IMG/VR virus record: IMGVR_UViG_3300027857_000033
Span: 1 to 43,217 of that record
From: a virus
Direction: 5' to 3' (one strand)
Length of the DNA: 43,217 bases
A program made the position numbers and the translations under genes. Within the stretch, counting starts at the first letter, position 1. The number at the start of each line of letters is the position of its first letter. Of the stretch, positions 1 to 9,031 are shown in pieces. The notes under the pieces were generated by a model, which saw only the letters and a program-made list of their open reading frames with translations, did no database searches and was not told the origin of the DNA.

Positions 1-2
1 CC

Positions 3-1397
3 GCATACGCGGACTCGGCCGTGGCCGTGGAAACGAGCCGGGCCAAGGCAGCTGAGGCACTGGCACGGCGTTCCGTGACGCTGATCGTCGCGGCCAGCAA
101 CGCTACCGCCAGCAGCAAGTATATGGCCGACTACGCATGCACCGGCACGAACGATGACGTGCAGATCAACGCCGCGTTCGCGGCGCTGCCTTCCTACGGC
201 GGCGGCGTCTACCTGACCGAGGGTAATTTCAGCATCTCGAACCCGCTGGTACCCGTGGTGAGCAACACCCACCTCAAGGGGCCGGGCCTGGACGCATGCA
301 AGGTGAGCGCAGCCAACGGGTCCAACTCGAACGGCTTTGCTTTCACCAGCAGCACCAAGAGCCTGATCTTCTGCTCGGTCGAGGGCATCTCGTTCTACGG
401 CAACTCCACCTTCGGGGGCAGCGGCGGCACGAACACCAGCGGCTACGGCGTGTACATCAACCCGAGCGGGCAGACATTCTGGGATTTCCACCTGCGGGAC
501 GTGTTCTTCTCCGGGTGGGAGCAGGACGGCTTCTATTCCTATGACGGTCACGGCTATGTCCTGGATCACGTGCTGGCCGAGACCAACGGCGGATGGGGCA
601 TCAACTTCCCGACGTCGGGCGGCGGCCAGCCGGAGGTCCGCAACGGCACGGTCAAGTTCAACGGCGGCGGCGGCGTCCAGATGGCCATCAGCGGCGGGGT
701 CGTCGCGGAATGCGAGGTCAGCAACAACACCGGGTACGGGATCGCCCTGATCGGGCCTGCGTGCGCCCGGGACAACACGGTCTACAGCAACAGCCTCGCG
801 GGGATAGTGCTGAACAGCAACTCGACGCTGGGCACGCGGGCTTCCGGCAACGTCGTCTACAGCAACACCCAGTACGGGATACTGGCGCTGACCAGCGCGT
901 CATTCATCACCGGCAACTGGCTCCAGGGCAACAGCGCGGGGACGAACACCTACGATGAGATCCAGGTGCAGCGCGGGTTCTCCGTCGTGGCGTTCAACTG
1001 GGTGAACGGCCAGAGCCAGTCCCGGTACGGAATCAACTTCAACGGCGGCAACACGTTCAGCGGGAACGTGTGCAACGGCAACCAGGTGGAAAACGAGCAC
1101 ACGGCGCTGTATTACTTCGGCACCACAGCCAACGCCAAGGCGCGCGACAACCTGGGCTTCAACCCGGTCGGCGTCGTCACCCCGGCCGTGCCCGCGTCCG
1201 GCTCACCGACCACGGCCCAGGTGTACGACCAGACGTTCTACATCACCGCAGGGGCCTCGACGGTGACGTGCGCCATATCAGGCGGCCCGTCTCCGGTGAT
1301 CCCGTCCGGCGGGTTCGGCACGATCCGGGTGCCGGCCACCCAGACCCTCACGCCCACCTATTCCAGCGCCCCGACGTGGGTTGTCGAGGGAGAGTAG
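3..1397 (+). CDS. Tail spike / right-handed beta-helix protein (5' end outside window)
   Basis: The frame is open to the left edge, so the true start lies upstream; GTG at 21 is probably internal. The visible 464 residues are rich in Gly, Asn, Ser and Thr, with short repeating beta-strand/turn units such as NNTGYGIAL, YSNSLAGIVL and YSNTQYGILAL. This is the pattern of pectate-lyase-like parallel beta-helices in phage tail spikes that bind or cleave host surface glycans. It precedes minor tail genes and the lysis cassette, as expected for a receptor-binding protein. Codon use differs from the rest of the window: the NNT-before-A junctions that create TTAA and CTAA elsewhere are absent here, suggesting recent acquisition. 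Fold assignment is by pattern; the enzymatic activity is unknown. Confidence 0.75.
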   Translation, partial: AYADSAVAVETSRAKAAEALARRSVTLIVAASNATASSKYMADYACTGTNDDVQINAAFAALPSYGGGVYLTEGNFSISNPLVPVVSNTHLKGPGLDACKVSAANGSNSNGFAFTSSTKSLIFCSVEGISFYGNSTFGGSGGTNTSGYGVYINPSGQTFWDFHLRDVFFSGWEQDGFYSYDGHGYVLDHVLAETNGGWGINFPTSGGGQPEVRNGTVKFNGGGGVQMAISGGVVAECEVSNNTGYGIALIGPACARDNTVYSNSLAGIVLNSNSTLGTRASGNVVYSNTQYGILALTSASFITGNWLQGNSAGTNTYDEIQVQRGFSVVAFNWVNGQSQSRYGINFNGGNTFSGNVCNGNQVENEHTALYYFGTTANAKARDNLGFNPVGVVTPAVPASGSPTTAQVYDQTFYITAGASTVTCAISGGPSPVIPSGGFGTIRVPATQTLTPTYSSAPTWVVEGE

Positions 1398-1402
1398 CCG
1401 CC

Positions 1403-1504
1403 GTGACCACTCCGGGCAGCCATCGCACAGCGCGCACTCACGCCCGGCCCGGTAGTGCCGGTGCGCCGCCCGGTCATGCCCGCACCGGCAAGTTCTTTTC
1501 CTGA
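1403..1504 (+). CDS. Possible 33-aa basic peptide
   Basis: A GTG start 5 bases after the tail spike stop is preceded by an AGGGAGAG ribosome-binding sequence inside the end of that gene. The peptide is rich in Arg, His, Pro and Gly, with no recognisable motif. Its stop overlaps the first bases of the dispersed element at 1503. Spacing and RBS favour translation, but the composition is what random GC-rich DNA gives. Confidence 0.3.
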   Translation: MTTPGSHRTARTHARPGSAGAPPGHARTGKFFS

Positions 1505-1523
1505 TTATCCGCACGAGGTAACA
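1503..1523 (+). promoter_or_regulatory. Dispersed ~20-bp element, copy 1
   Basis: Matches the shared pattern ATNNKCACRTSRTAACA with two changes (CACGAGGTAACA). It lies 9 bases before the start of the gene at 1533, in the direction of transcription, and an AAGG ribosome-binding sequence follows it. Confidence 0.55.
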
Positions 1524-1532
1524 AGGTAGCAG

Positions 1533-2165
1533 ATGACCACCTGGACTGTCCCGTCTAACACTCATAATCCTGGTGACACAGGTCACACTACTGATCACAA
1601 TAGCATTGCTGGTGACCTGTCTCTTATCGGCGCCATCCTGCCCGCTGTTACCGGAGGGCTCACCGGGGCTGCCGCTGTTACCCGTTTCGTCGGCGCCACC
1701 GCTAGTGGCGCCCCCACGTCGGGCACTTTCGCAATAGGTGACTGGATTGTCGACCAGTCGGGAACCATCTGGATCTGTACTGTTGCCGGAACCCAGGGAA
1801 CATGGGTAGCGCTCTGCACTGTCAGCACGACCCAGACGGTTTCGGGGGCTAAGACTTTCTCGAGTGTCGTAGCCCATTCTGCCGGGACTAATACGAGCGG
1901 AACAGCGACGGCTTCAACGCCGTCGCTTACATCCGGCACGGCTGCCCAGATCAACACGACGCAAGATGTCATGCTCTATGCGTCAGTGACAACCGCGGCC
2001 ACGTTCTCCCTGGCTATCGGACCTACGTCGACTCCCGCGACAACCATTGTCGCCAGCGCTACTGATGTAGCGCACACCCTGTTTACTGTCCGTGTTCCCG
2101 CTGGCTGGTATGTCAAGTCGACGTTCACCAGCGGTGATATCACCTGGACTGCGGTTACGTGCTAA
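1533..2165 (+). CDS. Minor tail / tail-fibre-associated protein, unknown function
   Basis: A 210-aa protein with ATG start after AAGGTAG. It is rich in Thr, Ser, Ala and Val, with alternating polar/hydrophobic beta-strand patterning throughout and a WICTVAGTQGTWV segment near residue 85. Such short carbohydrate-module-like proteins commonly sit between tail spike and baseplate genes of actinophages. Wobble T is much more common here than in the upstream tail spike gene. The next gene begins 7 bases after its stop. No catalytic motif is visible; the tail role is inferred from position and composition. Confidence 0.6.
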   Translation: MTTWTVPSNTHNPGDTGHTTDHNSIAGDLSLIGAILPAVTGGLTGAAAVTRFVGATASGAPTSGTFAIGDWIVDQSGTIWICTVAGTQGTWVALCTVSTTQTVSGAKTFSSVVAHSAGTNTSGTATASTPSLTSGTAAQINTTQDVMLYASVTTAATFSLAIGPTSTPATTIVASATDVAHTLFTVRVPAGWYVKSTFTSGDITWTAVTC

Positions 2166-2172
2166 GGGCAGC

Positions 2173-5100
2173 ATGACCGGGATCACGGTCACAGCGACCC
2201 AGGGCGGCTCGACTGGGAACGGTACTTTCCTGCAAGTCCTGGTGCTTGACAATGCCGCGGTCGGTTCCAGCCCGAATTCGGCTAGCGCCGTCTTCGGTTC
2301 CAATACCACCCCTTATCTTGATTTCACCCCGCAGAACAGCGGTTCCCTGGCTTACGCGATAGCAGCCGGGAATTCGATGACCTTCTCGTCCGGGGTTAAC
2401 ACGCTGGCCGACGATGGCGGCCTTAGCGTCGAATTCCAGACTTATGTCAGTAGTGCCCCCGGGCAGCAGGTGACCATCGGTGATCCTAACCCGTCCAACC
2501 CCGGCACTTACGGCCCCAACCAGATCGCCATTGTCGAAGTCCAGCAGTCCGGCGGCAGCATCCTCACCGACCCGTCCACTCCGGCAGTGGTTTACAACGG
2601 CAGCAGCACGAGCGCTACCACCGCCTCGTTCACGCCCCCCGCGGGGGCGCTCATCCTGGTCTTGGCCGGAGGGGCTGGCGGCAGCGGCACGACCACGCTG
2701 AACGTGACCAGTTCCCTGCTGACTTTCACCCAGATCCTCTCGGTACCCCAGTCGGGTGACGGTGTTGCGGCTATCTGGTACGCCGTCATGCCGCCAGCCC
2801 CGCAGATTGTCACCACCCAGACTCCGGGCGGCGTGATCGGCGAAGCTTACAACTTCACTTTCACCGGCACCAGCGGCACTAAGCCTTACTCTTGGGCGGT
2901 AACTTCCGGCGCCCTGCCGTCCGGGCTGAGCCTCAGCAGTGCCGGTGTCGTCTCCGGAACACCCACGGCATCCGTGGGTGTCTACTCGTTCACGGTCACG
3001 CTGACTGACGCTTTCACCTTCACGGCCAGCGCCTCGTTCGCCATCGTCATCAACGCGAACAGCACCCCGGGCGGGGTGGTCCGTGCCACCTGGGCCTTGT
3101 CGGCTTTCCAGTACAGTTACGGCTGCTTGCCCATCGAAGTGTCCACTGTCGACCATGACTGGATTTTCGTCACCGTCTCCTGGTCGAGTGGCGATGACAC
3201 CGGCATCGCCTATTGTGCCGATAACGTCCACAACTTCTACCAGCCAAGCCCTTTCGCTTCCAGCCCGCAGGTGAACACCCAGACTTTCGTGGTACCTAAC
3301 GCACGGGCTGTCAGCACGATCTACATTTCCACGTCAGCCTATGTCCGGTGGCTCAACGTCCAGGTGACAGAAGTAACCGGCCTGGATGCCGGTTACGTAG
3401 TGGATGCTTCTAGCACCTGGACCGGCGGCCCTAGTACGTCTTTCACTGAGAGCCTTAGCACTGCTAACGCTGACTTTATTTTCGCCGTGGGCGCGCTTAG
3501 CGGAACCCCGCAGACAGTCGGCCAGGCCGGCTCCGGGGCCACGTGGACAGCTCTTACCGGGAGCATCAACGGCAGCTCGTCCGCGGGTGTCACCCAGTCG
3601 GTAGCGTGGGCCGAGACGACCGGGGCGGCTTCCCCGTCGATGACGTTTTCCGGTGTGTCCAGCTATTACGCCGGGGTCATGATCGCAGTCCGCCAGGCGG
3701 GCGGGCTGCCTGCCAACATTAACCCGGCTTGGCCTGTCATCAAAGCCCAGGCTGCTTTCGGTTACACCCCGCAGCAGCCGACCGCCCCGCCTGTCTGGAC
3801 GGATATCACCGGCAGGTTCCGCGGGCTTAACGGGGACCGCGGCAGGTCGTTTGAACTGGACGAGAATTCGGCCGCCGACATGACGGCCATTTTCGACAAC
3901 TTCGACGGGGCGCTAAGCCCTCAGAATACGGCCAGCCCCTACTACCCTAACGTCACCCTGATAACCCCGGTGCAGGTGACAGCCACCTGGCAGGGCCGGG
4001 AGTATTCCCTGTTCCGCGGCCTGCTCACTTCGATCCCGCAGACGTTCGACTTCCAGCGGGGACTAGTCAAAGCCACCGTGTCAGACGACTGGTCTAAGCT
4101 GCCTAACATTCTCCTGGCCCCGTGCATGATCCAGGAAATGCTATACGACCAGCCTCTAGCCATCTGGCCTCTCAACGACCAGCAGGGAGCGCCTTACGCT
4201 TCCAACTGGTCGGGGATCTCGGCTGCCGAGCTGATACCGACCGTCGCCCAAGGCGGCGGTGGTGCTACCCCGGCCAAGGAACTGACTGTCTCCCTGTTCG
4301 GGCAGACGTTTTCGGTTGCCTCGAGCTTCCTCACCGCCAGCACGGGCACAACCACCAGCACTGGGTCAACTACGGGCAGCACGTCTAACACGCCGACAAC
4401 CGGATTCGGCAACACCCAGTCGGGAACCTATCCGGGCGGCCTTGCCGGGACAACTGACTCTGTGTGGGGCAACACGTCTGCCGCCGTGGGCGGCGGCAGC
4501 ACGTACCAGGGGACTGTCCTGGTTGACTCTAACGACACCACATTGCCTTTGACGGCCACCGGGGCTACCTATTCGGTGTGGGCCCAGATGTACAGCGGGC
4601 TTAACTCGTCTACCGGTGCCATGGTCATGCTGCTGACCAACCAGGCCGGGTCGGGCAGTGCCAAATACCTGGGCGTCTACTACAACGGCACGACGGTAAC
4701 CGTCTCGCAGACATCCGGCTCGCAGGTTTACACGCCTACAGCCAGCCTGTTTGACAGTAAATGGCATCTGTGGACTGTCACCATCACCACGGCCGGTGTC
4801 ATCACCCTTTACATTGACACGGTTCAGATCGGCTCGTTTACCGGCAGCTTCCCGTCAGGTTCCCCGACGCTGCTTCAGTGGGGCGGGGATACGACGGTTA
4901 CCTCTACCAGTTCGGCTGGCCTGTGGACGGGCTGCATGTACCTGGCCGCGGTGTACCCGCGGGTCATCGACTTCGAGCGCATGCAGACCTGGTATCAGTC
5001 GGGGACGACCGGGTTTCTTGACGAGCTGGCCGGGACGAGGCTTCAGAGGGTGCTTGCGTGGGCGCGCTGGAGCGCGCCGCAGCAGATCGACCCGGGCCTT

Positions 5101-6312
5101 TCTAAGCAGCAGGCGTTCAACTACCTGACAGGCGGCTATGGCAGCTCAGGCCTTACCGGGGCGATCGGCAACTATGCCACCGCGGGCGGCAGTGCTGCCG
5201 TCGACTTCGGCGCCCAGGCTGACGTGACCATGCAGGACATCGCCAACACTGAGAACGGCCTGCTGTGCATGTCCGCCCAGGGTGGTGTCATCTTCCATGA
5301 ACGGGACGACCTGTCCAGCTACCCGGTGGGTCACAACCTGGGTGACATGGACTATGCCCTCAACCCGACAAGCTCATTCAGCTACGGGCTGGGCGAGTGG
5401 ACTAACACGACTAGCTGCACGGTTGCCATTTCTAACGGCTGGTCGTTCTGCCAGGAACAGTCGGCGCTGATCACGGTAACCGGGACACCCTCGTCTGCTT
5501 CTGTCGCCGGGTCTCAGGTGGCAGCTTCCGGGGGCGAGGAAACCGGGTTCAGCACGTGGATGATGAGCCCGCAAGGCTGCTATGCCAGTATCGCTGTCAA
5601 CTGGTACGGCTACGGGGATCTCTACTCGGGCACGTACACGGCCAGCTACCCGTCTTTGACGTTCGGGCAGCTCGGGTCCAATTCGAGCGCCACCGTGCAG
5701 GTGCCGCCGATGACCCCGGTGTTTCTCAACGTTCCCGCCGTGGCGGCGCCTGCCGGGACCACCTACTTCCAAGCCGTGGTGACCATCCAGGATTCGCCGG
5801 CCACCGGGACTCAGCTTTACTTTGACCGCCCGCGGGTTTCCCCCGCGGGCTTCCAGGTACCTTACGAAGGTGAGAATGAAGGCGACCTTCAGGTAACCGA
5901 GGACATCCAGTACCTGTTCAACGACGTTGCCATTACCCGGAACGTCGACCAGGCCACCTACCGGACGATCAACCAGGCCAGCCGCAGCCAGTATTACCCG
6001 CGGGTTTACACGAGGACCATCTACTCATCTGTCGATGACCCTAACGCGGTAGTGAACTGCGGTAACACGCTGCTTAACGCTTTCGCCCTGCCGCAACTCC
6101 GAGTTGAACAGGTGATCGTGGATGCAGCCAGCAATCCTGATGCGTGGGAGTTCGTCCTCGAAGCTGACATCGGGGACCTGGTTTCGTTTACCCGCACCCC
6201 TGTCGGGGGTGCTGTTGTCACCGGATCATTCCTGGTGCTGAGCATTTCGCTAGCCCTCGCGCCCGATAAGGCCGAGTTCACCTATGTCCTGTGCCCGGTC
6301 GGAGTTTTCTGA
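2173..6312 (+). CDS. Large minor tail protein with Ig-like and LamG-like domains
   Basis: The chosen ATG at 2173 follows AAGGGCAG; a longer frame from 2092 would overlap the previous gene by 74 bases. The product is about 1379 aa. Residues ~205-295 look like a putative Ig domain (He_PIG type: PSGLSLSSAGVVSGTP, YSFTVTLTDA). Residues ~515-650 (WTDITGRFRG, LFRGLLTSIP, VKATVSDDW) resemble the baseplate/Tal-type core of actinophage minor tail proteins. Residues ~790-890 resemble a LamG/concanavalin-like domain (SKWHLWTVTI, VITLYIDTVQIG). A Ser/Thr/Gly linker precedes that domain. The C-terminal part is beta-rich. It probably forms part of the tail tip and contributes to host recognition. Confidence 0.8.
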   Translation: MTGITVTATQGGSTGNGTFLQVLVLDNAAVGSSPNSASAVFGSNTTPYLDFTPQNSGSLAYAIAAGNSMTFSSGVNTLADDGGLSVEFQTYVSSAPGQQVTIGDPNPSNPGTYGPNQIAIVEVQQSGGSILTDPSTPAVVYNGSSTSATTASFTPPAGALILVLAGGAGGSGTTTLNVTSSLLTFTQILSVPQSGDGVAAIWYAVMPPAPQIVTTQTPGGVIGEAYNFTFTGTSGTKPYSWAVTSGALPSGLSLSSAGVVSGTPTASVGVYSFTVTLTDAFTFTASASFAIVINANSTPGGVVRATWALSAFQYSYGCLPIEVSTVDHDWIFVTVSWSSGDDTGIAYCADNVHNFYQPSPFASSPQVNTQTFVVPNARAVSTIYISTSAYVRWLNVQVTEVTGLDAGYVVDASSTWTGGPSTSFTESLSTANADFIFAVGALSGTPQTVGQAGSGATWTALTGSINGSSSAGVTQSVAWAETTGAASPSMTFSGVSSYYAGVMIAVRQAGGLPANINPAWPVIKAQAAFGYTPQQPTAPPVWTDITGRFRGLNGDRGRSFELDENSAADMTAIFDNFDGALSPQNTASPYYPNVTLITPVQVTATWQGREYSLFRGLLTSIPQTFDFQRGLVKATVSDDWSKLPNILLAPCMIQEMLYDQPLAIWPLNDQQGAPYASNWSGISAAELIPTVAQGGGGATPAKELTVSLFGQTFSVASSFLTASTGTTTSTGSTTGSTSNTPTTGFGNTQSGTYPGGLAGTTDSVWGNTSAAVGGGSTYQGTVLVDSNDTTLPLTATGATYSVWAQMYSGLNSSTGAMVMLLTNQAGSGSAKYLGVYYNGTTVTVSQTSGSQVYTPTASLFDSKWHLWTVTITTAGVITLYIDTVQIGSFTGSFPSGSPTLLQWGGDTTVTSTSSAGLWTGCMYLAAVYPRVIDFERMQTWYQSGTTGFLDELAGTRLQRVLAWARWSAPQQIDPGLSKQQAFNYLTGGYGSSGLTGAIGNYATAGGSAAVDFGAQADVTMQDIANTENGLLCMSAQGGVIFHERDDLSSYPVGHNLGDMDYALNPTSSFSYGLGEWTNTTSCTVAISNGWSFCQEQSALITVTGTPSSASVAGSQVAASGGEETGFSTWMMSPQGCYASIAVNWYGYGDLYSGTYTASYPSLTFGQLGSNSSATVQVPPMTPVFLNVPAVAAPAGTTYFQAVVTIQDSPATGTQLYFDRPRVSPAGFQVPYEGENEGDLQVTEDIQYLFNDVAITRNVDQATYRTINQASRSQYYPRVYTRTIYSSVDDPNAVVNCGNTLLNAFALPQLRVEQVIVDAASNPDAWEFVLEADIGDLVSFTRTPVGGAVVTGSFLVLSISLALAPDKAEFTYVLCPVGVF

Positions 6313-6554
6313 TGCTGTCAACTGTAGCCGCTGTCATTCTCGCCGTCGTAGCACTTCTCGGCGCCGTCTTCGGCGGCGTGGCCTGGTTCTACCGACGCGG
6401 GCAGCAGGAACAATCGCTGGCCAGCTCGGTAGCAGGACTAGGCAAGGCTACGGCTGACCTTGCCACCCAGGTAAGCAAGCTGAGTGACAAGCTGGACGGC
6501 CACGGGAGCCAGCTCACCGACCACGAATACCGCCTGAGGGCCGGGGGCCTGTGA
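6312..6554 (+). CDS. Small membrane protein with C-terminal coiled coil (holin candidate)
   Basis: The ATG at 6312 overlaps the upstream stop by one base (TGATG). The 80-aa product has one N-terminal membrane helix (VAAVILAVVALLGAVFGGVAWFY), then Tyr-Arg-Arg and a polar heptad-like region (LASSVAGLGKATADLATQVSKLSDKL) likely to form a coiled coil. It starts the cluster leading to the endolysin, so it may be a holin or a membrane-bound partner. It could equally be a tail-associated membrane protein. Confidence 0.65.
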   Translation: MLSTVAAVILAVVALLGAVFGGVAWFYRRGQQEQSLASSVAGLGKATADLATQVSKLSDKLDGHGSQLTDHEYRLRAGGL

Positions 6555-7735
6555 AAGCTCCCGCACCCAGGAAGACGCCATCGGCCGGGAAGACGACCGG
6601 GGCTAAGCCTAAAGCTAAGGCTAAGGCGAAAGCTAAGACGTACACGGCTGCCCAGAATGCCTCCTACCAGGCGTGGCTGAAAAAGATCCGCGCCCAGGAG
6701 CATGCCGCCCATGTCGCCCACGTCAAGCATGTTCAGCATCTTGCCCACATAAACAAGACGCTGACACTCAACAGCACGCATGTCATACCGGAGGAAGATG
6801 TGAAGCTAGGCCGGAATGCGCCTTACGCCGCGGCCGACAAGCCGCGGCTCGTCCTGGACAACTACCTGACCAGCCCGGCAACCCCGTCTGTGGTCGACTT
6901 TGCCAGCCAGGTTGTTTCCTGGCCGATGTACGGGAACGACACGATCGGGGACTGCACCTGCGCGACGGCAGGCCATCAGATCCAGGCGTGGACCTGCTAC
7001 ACGGGCGCCGAAGTCACCGTCCCGCAGGAAGACATCATCCAGCTTTACTCAGCTGTCTCGGGTTACAACCCGGCAACCGGGGCTAACGACAACGGGGCTA
7101 ACGTCCAGGATGTTCTTACCTACTGGCGTAAGAGCGGCGTGCCCGTGGCCGGGCACAAGATTCTCGCTTTCGCCCAGCTCCAGGATCTGGCCAAAGTGAA
7201 GGATGCCCTGTTCACGTTCGGGTCTGTCTACCTGGGCATCAACTTCCCGGCTTCCGCAATGGACCAGTTCAACGCGGACCAGTCGTGGACTGTCGTGCAA
7301 GGCAGCCAGATCGAAGGCGGCCATGCGATCCCCCTCCAGTATGCCGGGACCGGGGCGGTCCCGTACCAGATCGTCACCTGGGGCAAGCTCCAGGGAATGG
7401 ACCAGGCATTTCTTGACACTTACTGCGAGGAAGCATGGGTGGTCATCACCGATGACTGGCTGGACAAGAACGGCCACGACCCGGAAGGCCTGGACCTGGC
7501 CCAGCTCGGCGCCGACCTGGCCGCCATGACAGGTGACCCTAACCCGTTCCCTAGCCCGGCTCCTGCCCCTGGCCCGGCGCCCGCACCTTCCCCCGCACCT
7601 TCCCCCGCTCCGGCGCCGGCTCCCCAGCCTGCCCCTAGCCCGGTACCGGGGATCGTCCAGGATCTCGAGCGGGTAGGCGAGATCATCGTCAAGGACGCCC
7701 CGCAGATCGTAGCGGCGGTGGAGAAGATCCTGTGA
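6551..7735 (+). CDS. Papain-like cysteine peptidase-like protein with Lys-rich head and Pro-rich tail
   Basis: GTG overlaps the previous stop by 4 bases (GTGA). The 394-aa product has a basic N terminus with a Lys-Ala run (~18-30) and a His-rich helical segment (~50-70). Residues ~85-310 show a C1-like arrangement: IGDCTCA with C135/C137, GGHAIPL with H258, and VTWGK near 276, where papains usually have Asn before Trp. A Pro/Ala linker (~330-370) leads to a short amphipathic C-terminal helix. It sits between two membrane proteins and the lysozyme. It may help degrade the envelope at lysis or act at DNA entry. The missing Asn leaves activity uncertain. Confidence 0.6.
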   Translation: MKAPAPRKTPSAGKTTGAKPKAKAKAKAKTYTAAQNASYQAWLKKIRAQEHAAHVAHVKHVQHLAHINKTLTLNSTHVIPEEDVKLGRNAPYAAADKPRLVLDNYLTSPATPSVVDFASQVVSWPMYGNDTIGDCTCATAGHQIQAWTCYTGAEVTVPQEDIIQLYSAVSGYNPATGANDNGANVQDVLTYWRKSGVPVAGHKILAFAQLQDLAKVKDALFTFGSVYLGINFPASAMDQFNADQSWTVVQGSQIEGGHAIPLQYAGTGAVPYQIVTWGKLQGMDQAFLDTYCEEAWVVITDDWLDKNGHDPEGLDLAQLGADLAAMTGDPNPFPSPAPAPGPAPAPSPAPSPAPAPAPQPAPSPVPGIVQDLERVGEIIVKDAPQIVAAVEKIL

Positions 7736-8010
7736 GCCCGGGCCACATCCTGTGGCAGATGTTCGACTGGCCGGGCGGCAATGTCCTGGGCAACCTGATT
7801 GCCAGCGTCATGTGGGCTGTGCCCACCTGGCTGCTGATCCTGCGTAAGTTGCATTGCGCAGAGACACTGTGTTTCAGGCCTGGCCGTCACGAGGTTGACG
7901 GGACGACGTTCCGCACGTGCCGCAAGCACACCACTAAGCCGGTTCATGAACGGCTCAGAAACCGGCATGCTGTGAAATTCCCCGAGCAGCATGCCCATCT
8001 TAACGGTTAA
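7732..8010 (+). CDS. Small membrane protein of the lysis cassette (holin candidate)
   Basis: GTG start overlaps the previous stop by 4 bases. In 92 aa there is one central hydrophobic helix (LGNLIASVMWAVPTWLLIL, ~18-36) followed by a basic Cys/His tail (LHCAETLCFRPGRHEV, FRTCRKHT). It ends 11 bases before the endolysin ATG, so the two are surely cotranscribed. Position directly before the lysozyme makes it the stronger holin candidate of the two small membrane proteins. Holins are not identifiable by sequence alone. Confidence 0.65.
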   Translation: MSPGHILWQMFDWPGGNVLGNLIASVMWAVPTWLLILRKLHCAETLCFRPGRHEVDGTTFRTCRKHTTKPVHERLRNRHAVKFPEQHAHLNG

Positions 8011-8021
8011 GGAAAGGGATC

Positions 8022-8870
8022 ATGCCTGACATTCCCGGAGTTGATGTAGCCTCCTGGCAGGGGGAACCCGGTCAGTGGGTTAACCATCCCGCGGCCCGCG
8101 GCATTCAGTGGGCTGCCGTCAAGTTCACCGAGGTTAGCACCCAGTACGGGACTTACGAGAACCCGCAGGCTAAGGCCGACTGGGACTGGCTGTGGGAAAA
8201 CAAGAAGGGCCGTATCGCCTACCTGTTCGCCCACCCGGCGGCGAGTGTTTCCGACACGGTAGCCGCGTTCCGGTCGATGACCGAGAAGCTGGGTCTCCTG
8301 CCGGAAGACGGCATCGCCGTCGACCTGGAAACAACGGATGGCATGTCTCCTGCCGAGGTTTCCTCATGGGCCCGGGAGCTGCTGGCGGAACTTGCCGCCC
8401 TGTACGGGCGGCGCCCGATCCTTTACACGTACCTGAATTTCGCGCTTAGCGGGAACTGCGAAGGGCTGGAAAACTACCTGCTGTGGATTGCCAGTATCAC
8501 GACCGCGGGCATGCCTCAGGTTCCCGCCCCGTGGCGGGACTGGTTCGCCCAGCAGTACGTGCTTGCCCAGCCGAACAGCGTCGACCAGGATGTTGCCCAT
8601 TTTTCCAGCCTGGCCGCCATGCAGGCGGCCATGGGGCAGGCCCAGTTCAAGACGGTTGAAGCTGTTCACGTGACCACGGGTGAGGACACGATGGTCAGCT
8701 TGTCCCATCTGCTCCAGTGCGAGATTTCGGAGATGCTGGGGCTGACTCTTAACGCCCAGGCTGACCGGATGTTTTCCGGCAACCTTAAGGACTACCTGGA
8801 TTACGGGAATCTTCAGGCGTTCATCCCTAAAGGCGTGGCGATTCGCTACATGGAGACTGTCCGCGCCTGA
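8022..8870 (+). CDS. Endolysin, glycoside hydrolase family 25 lysozyme
   Basis: ATG follows AAGGAAAGGG. The 282-aa protein begins with GVDVASWQG (Asp8), typical of GH25, and has the catalytic D-x-E as VDLETTDG (D101, E103). Further family features are YTYLNFAL, LLWIASI and FAQQYV before residue ~190. GH25 enzymes cleave the beta-1,4 bond between N-acetylmuramic acid and N-acetylglucosamine. The C-terminal ~80 residues have no Pfam-like pattern I recognise and may bind the cell wall. A strong terminator follows, ending the late operon. Confidence 0.92.
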   Translation: MPDIPGVDVASWQGEPGQWVNHPAARGIQWAAVKFTEVSTQYGTYENPQAKADWDWLWENKKGRIAYLFAHPAASVSDTVAAFRSMTEKLGLLPEDGIAVDLETTDGMSPAEVSSWARELLAELAALYGRRPILYTYLNFALSGNCEGLENYLLWIASITTAGMPQVPAPWRDWFAQQYVLAQPNSVDQDVAHFSSLAAMQAAMGQAQFKTVEAVHVTTGEDTMVSLSHLLQCEISEMLGLTLNAQADRMFSGNLKDYLDYGNLQAFIPKGVAIRYMETVRA

Positions 8871-8914
8871 TTTTACGTGGCGGCTGGCCTGATCCCACCG
8901 GCCGCCCGGCTCCT

Positions 8915-8951
8915 GGCCCCCTGCTCTGTCTGAGAGAGCAGGGGGCCTTTT
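8915..8951 (+). terminator. Rho-independent terminator after the endolysin
   Basis: A 13-bp perfect stem (GGCCCCCTGCTCT with AGAGCAGGGGGCC) around a 7-base loop is followed by TTTT. It separates the plus-strand lysis operon from the minus-strand integrase operon that converges on it. Confidence 0.9.
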
Positions 8952-8956
8952 GCCGT

Positions 8957-9028
8957 TTAGCGAGGCATGATCACACCAACTATCGCCGCGCTGCCCGCGG
9001 CGAGCAGGAAGTACACGAGGTACTGCAT
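8957..9028 (-). CDS. 23-aa membrane micropeptide
   Basis: ATG three bases after the DUF2637 gene stop, preceded by GGGAGGGG inside that gene's end. The peptide MQYLVYFLLAAGSAAIVGVI ends MPR and is essentially one membrane helix. RBS, spacing and composition all fit translation. The function is unknown. It is last in the integrase operon and ends next to the converging endolysin terminator. Confidence 0.5.
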   Translation of the reverse strand: MQYLVYFLLAAGSAAIVGVIMPR

Positions 9029-9031
9029 CTC

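Noticed and set aside
1278-1877. 199-codon minus frame across the tail spike end
   Set aside because: Antisense to the spike end and to the gene at 1533, with no RBS or recognisable protein pattern.
2155-3231. 358-codon minus-strand frame opposite the large tail protein
   Set aside because: Antisense shadow; composition Gly/Arg-rich and no start signal; the plus-strand protein has clear domains.
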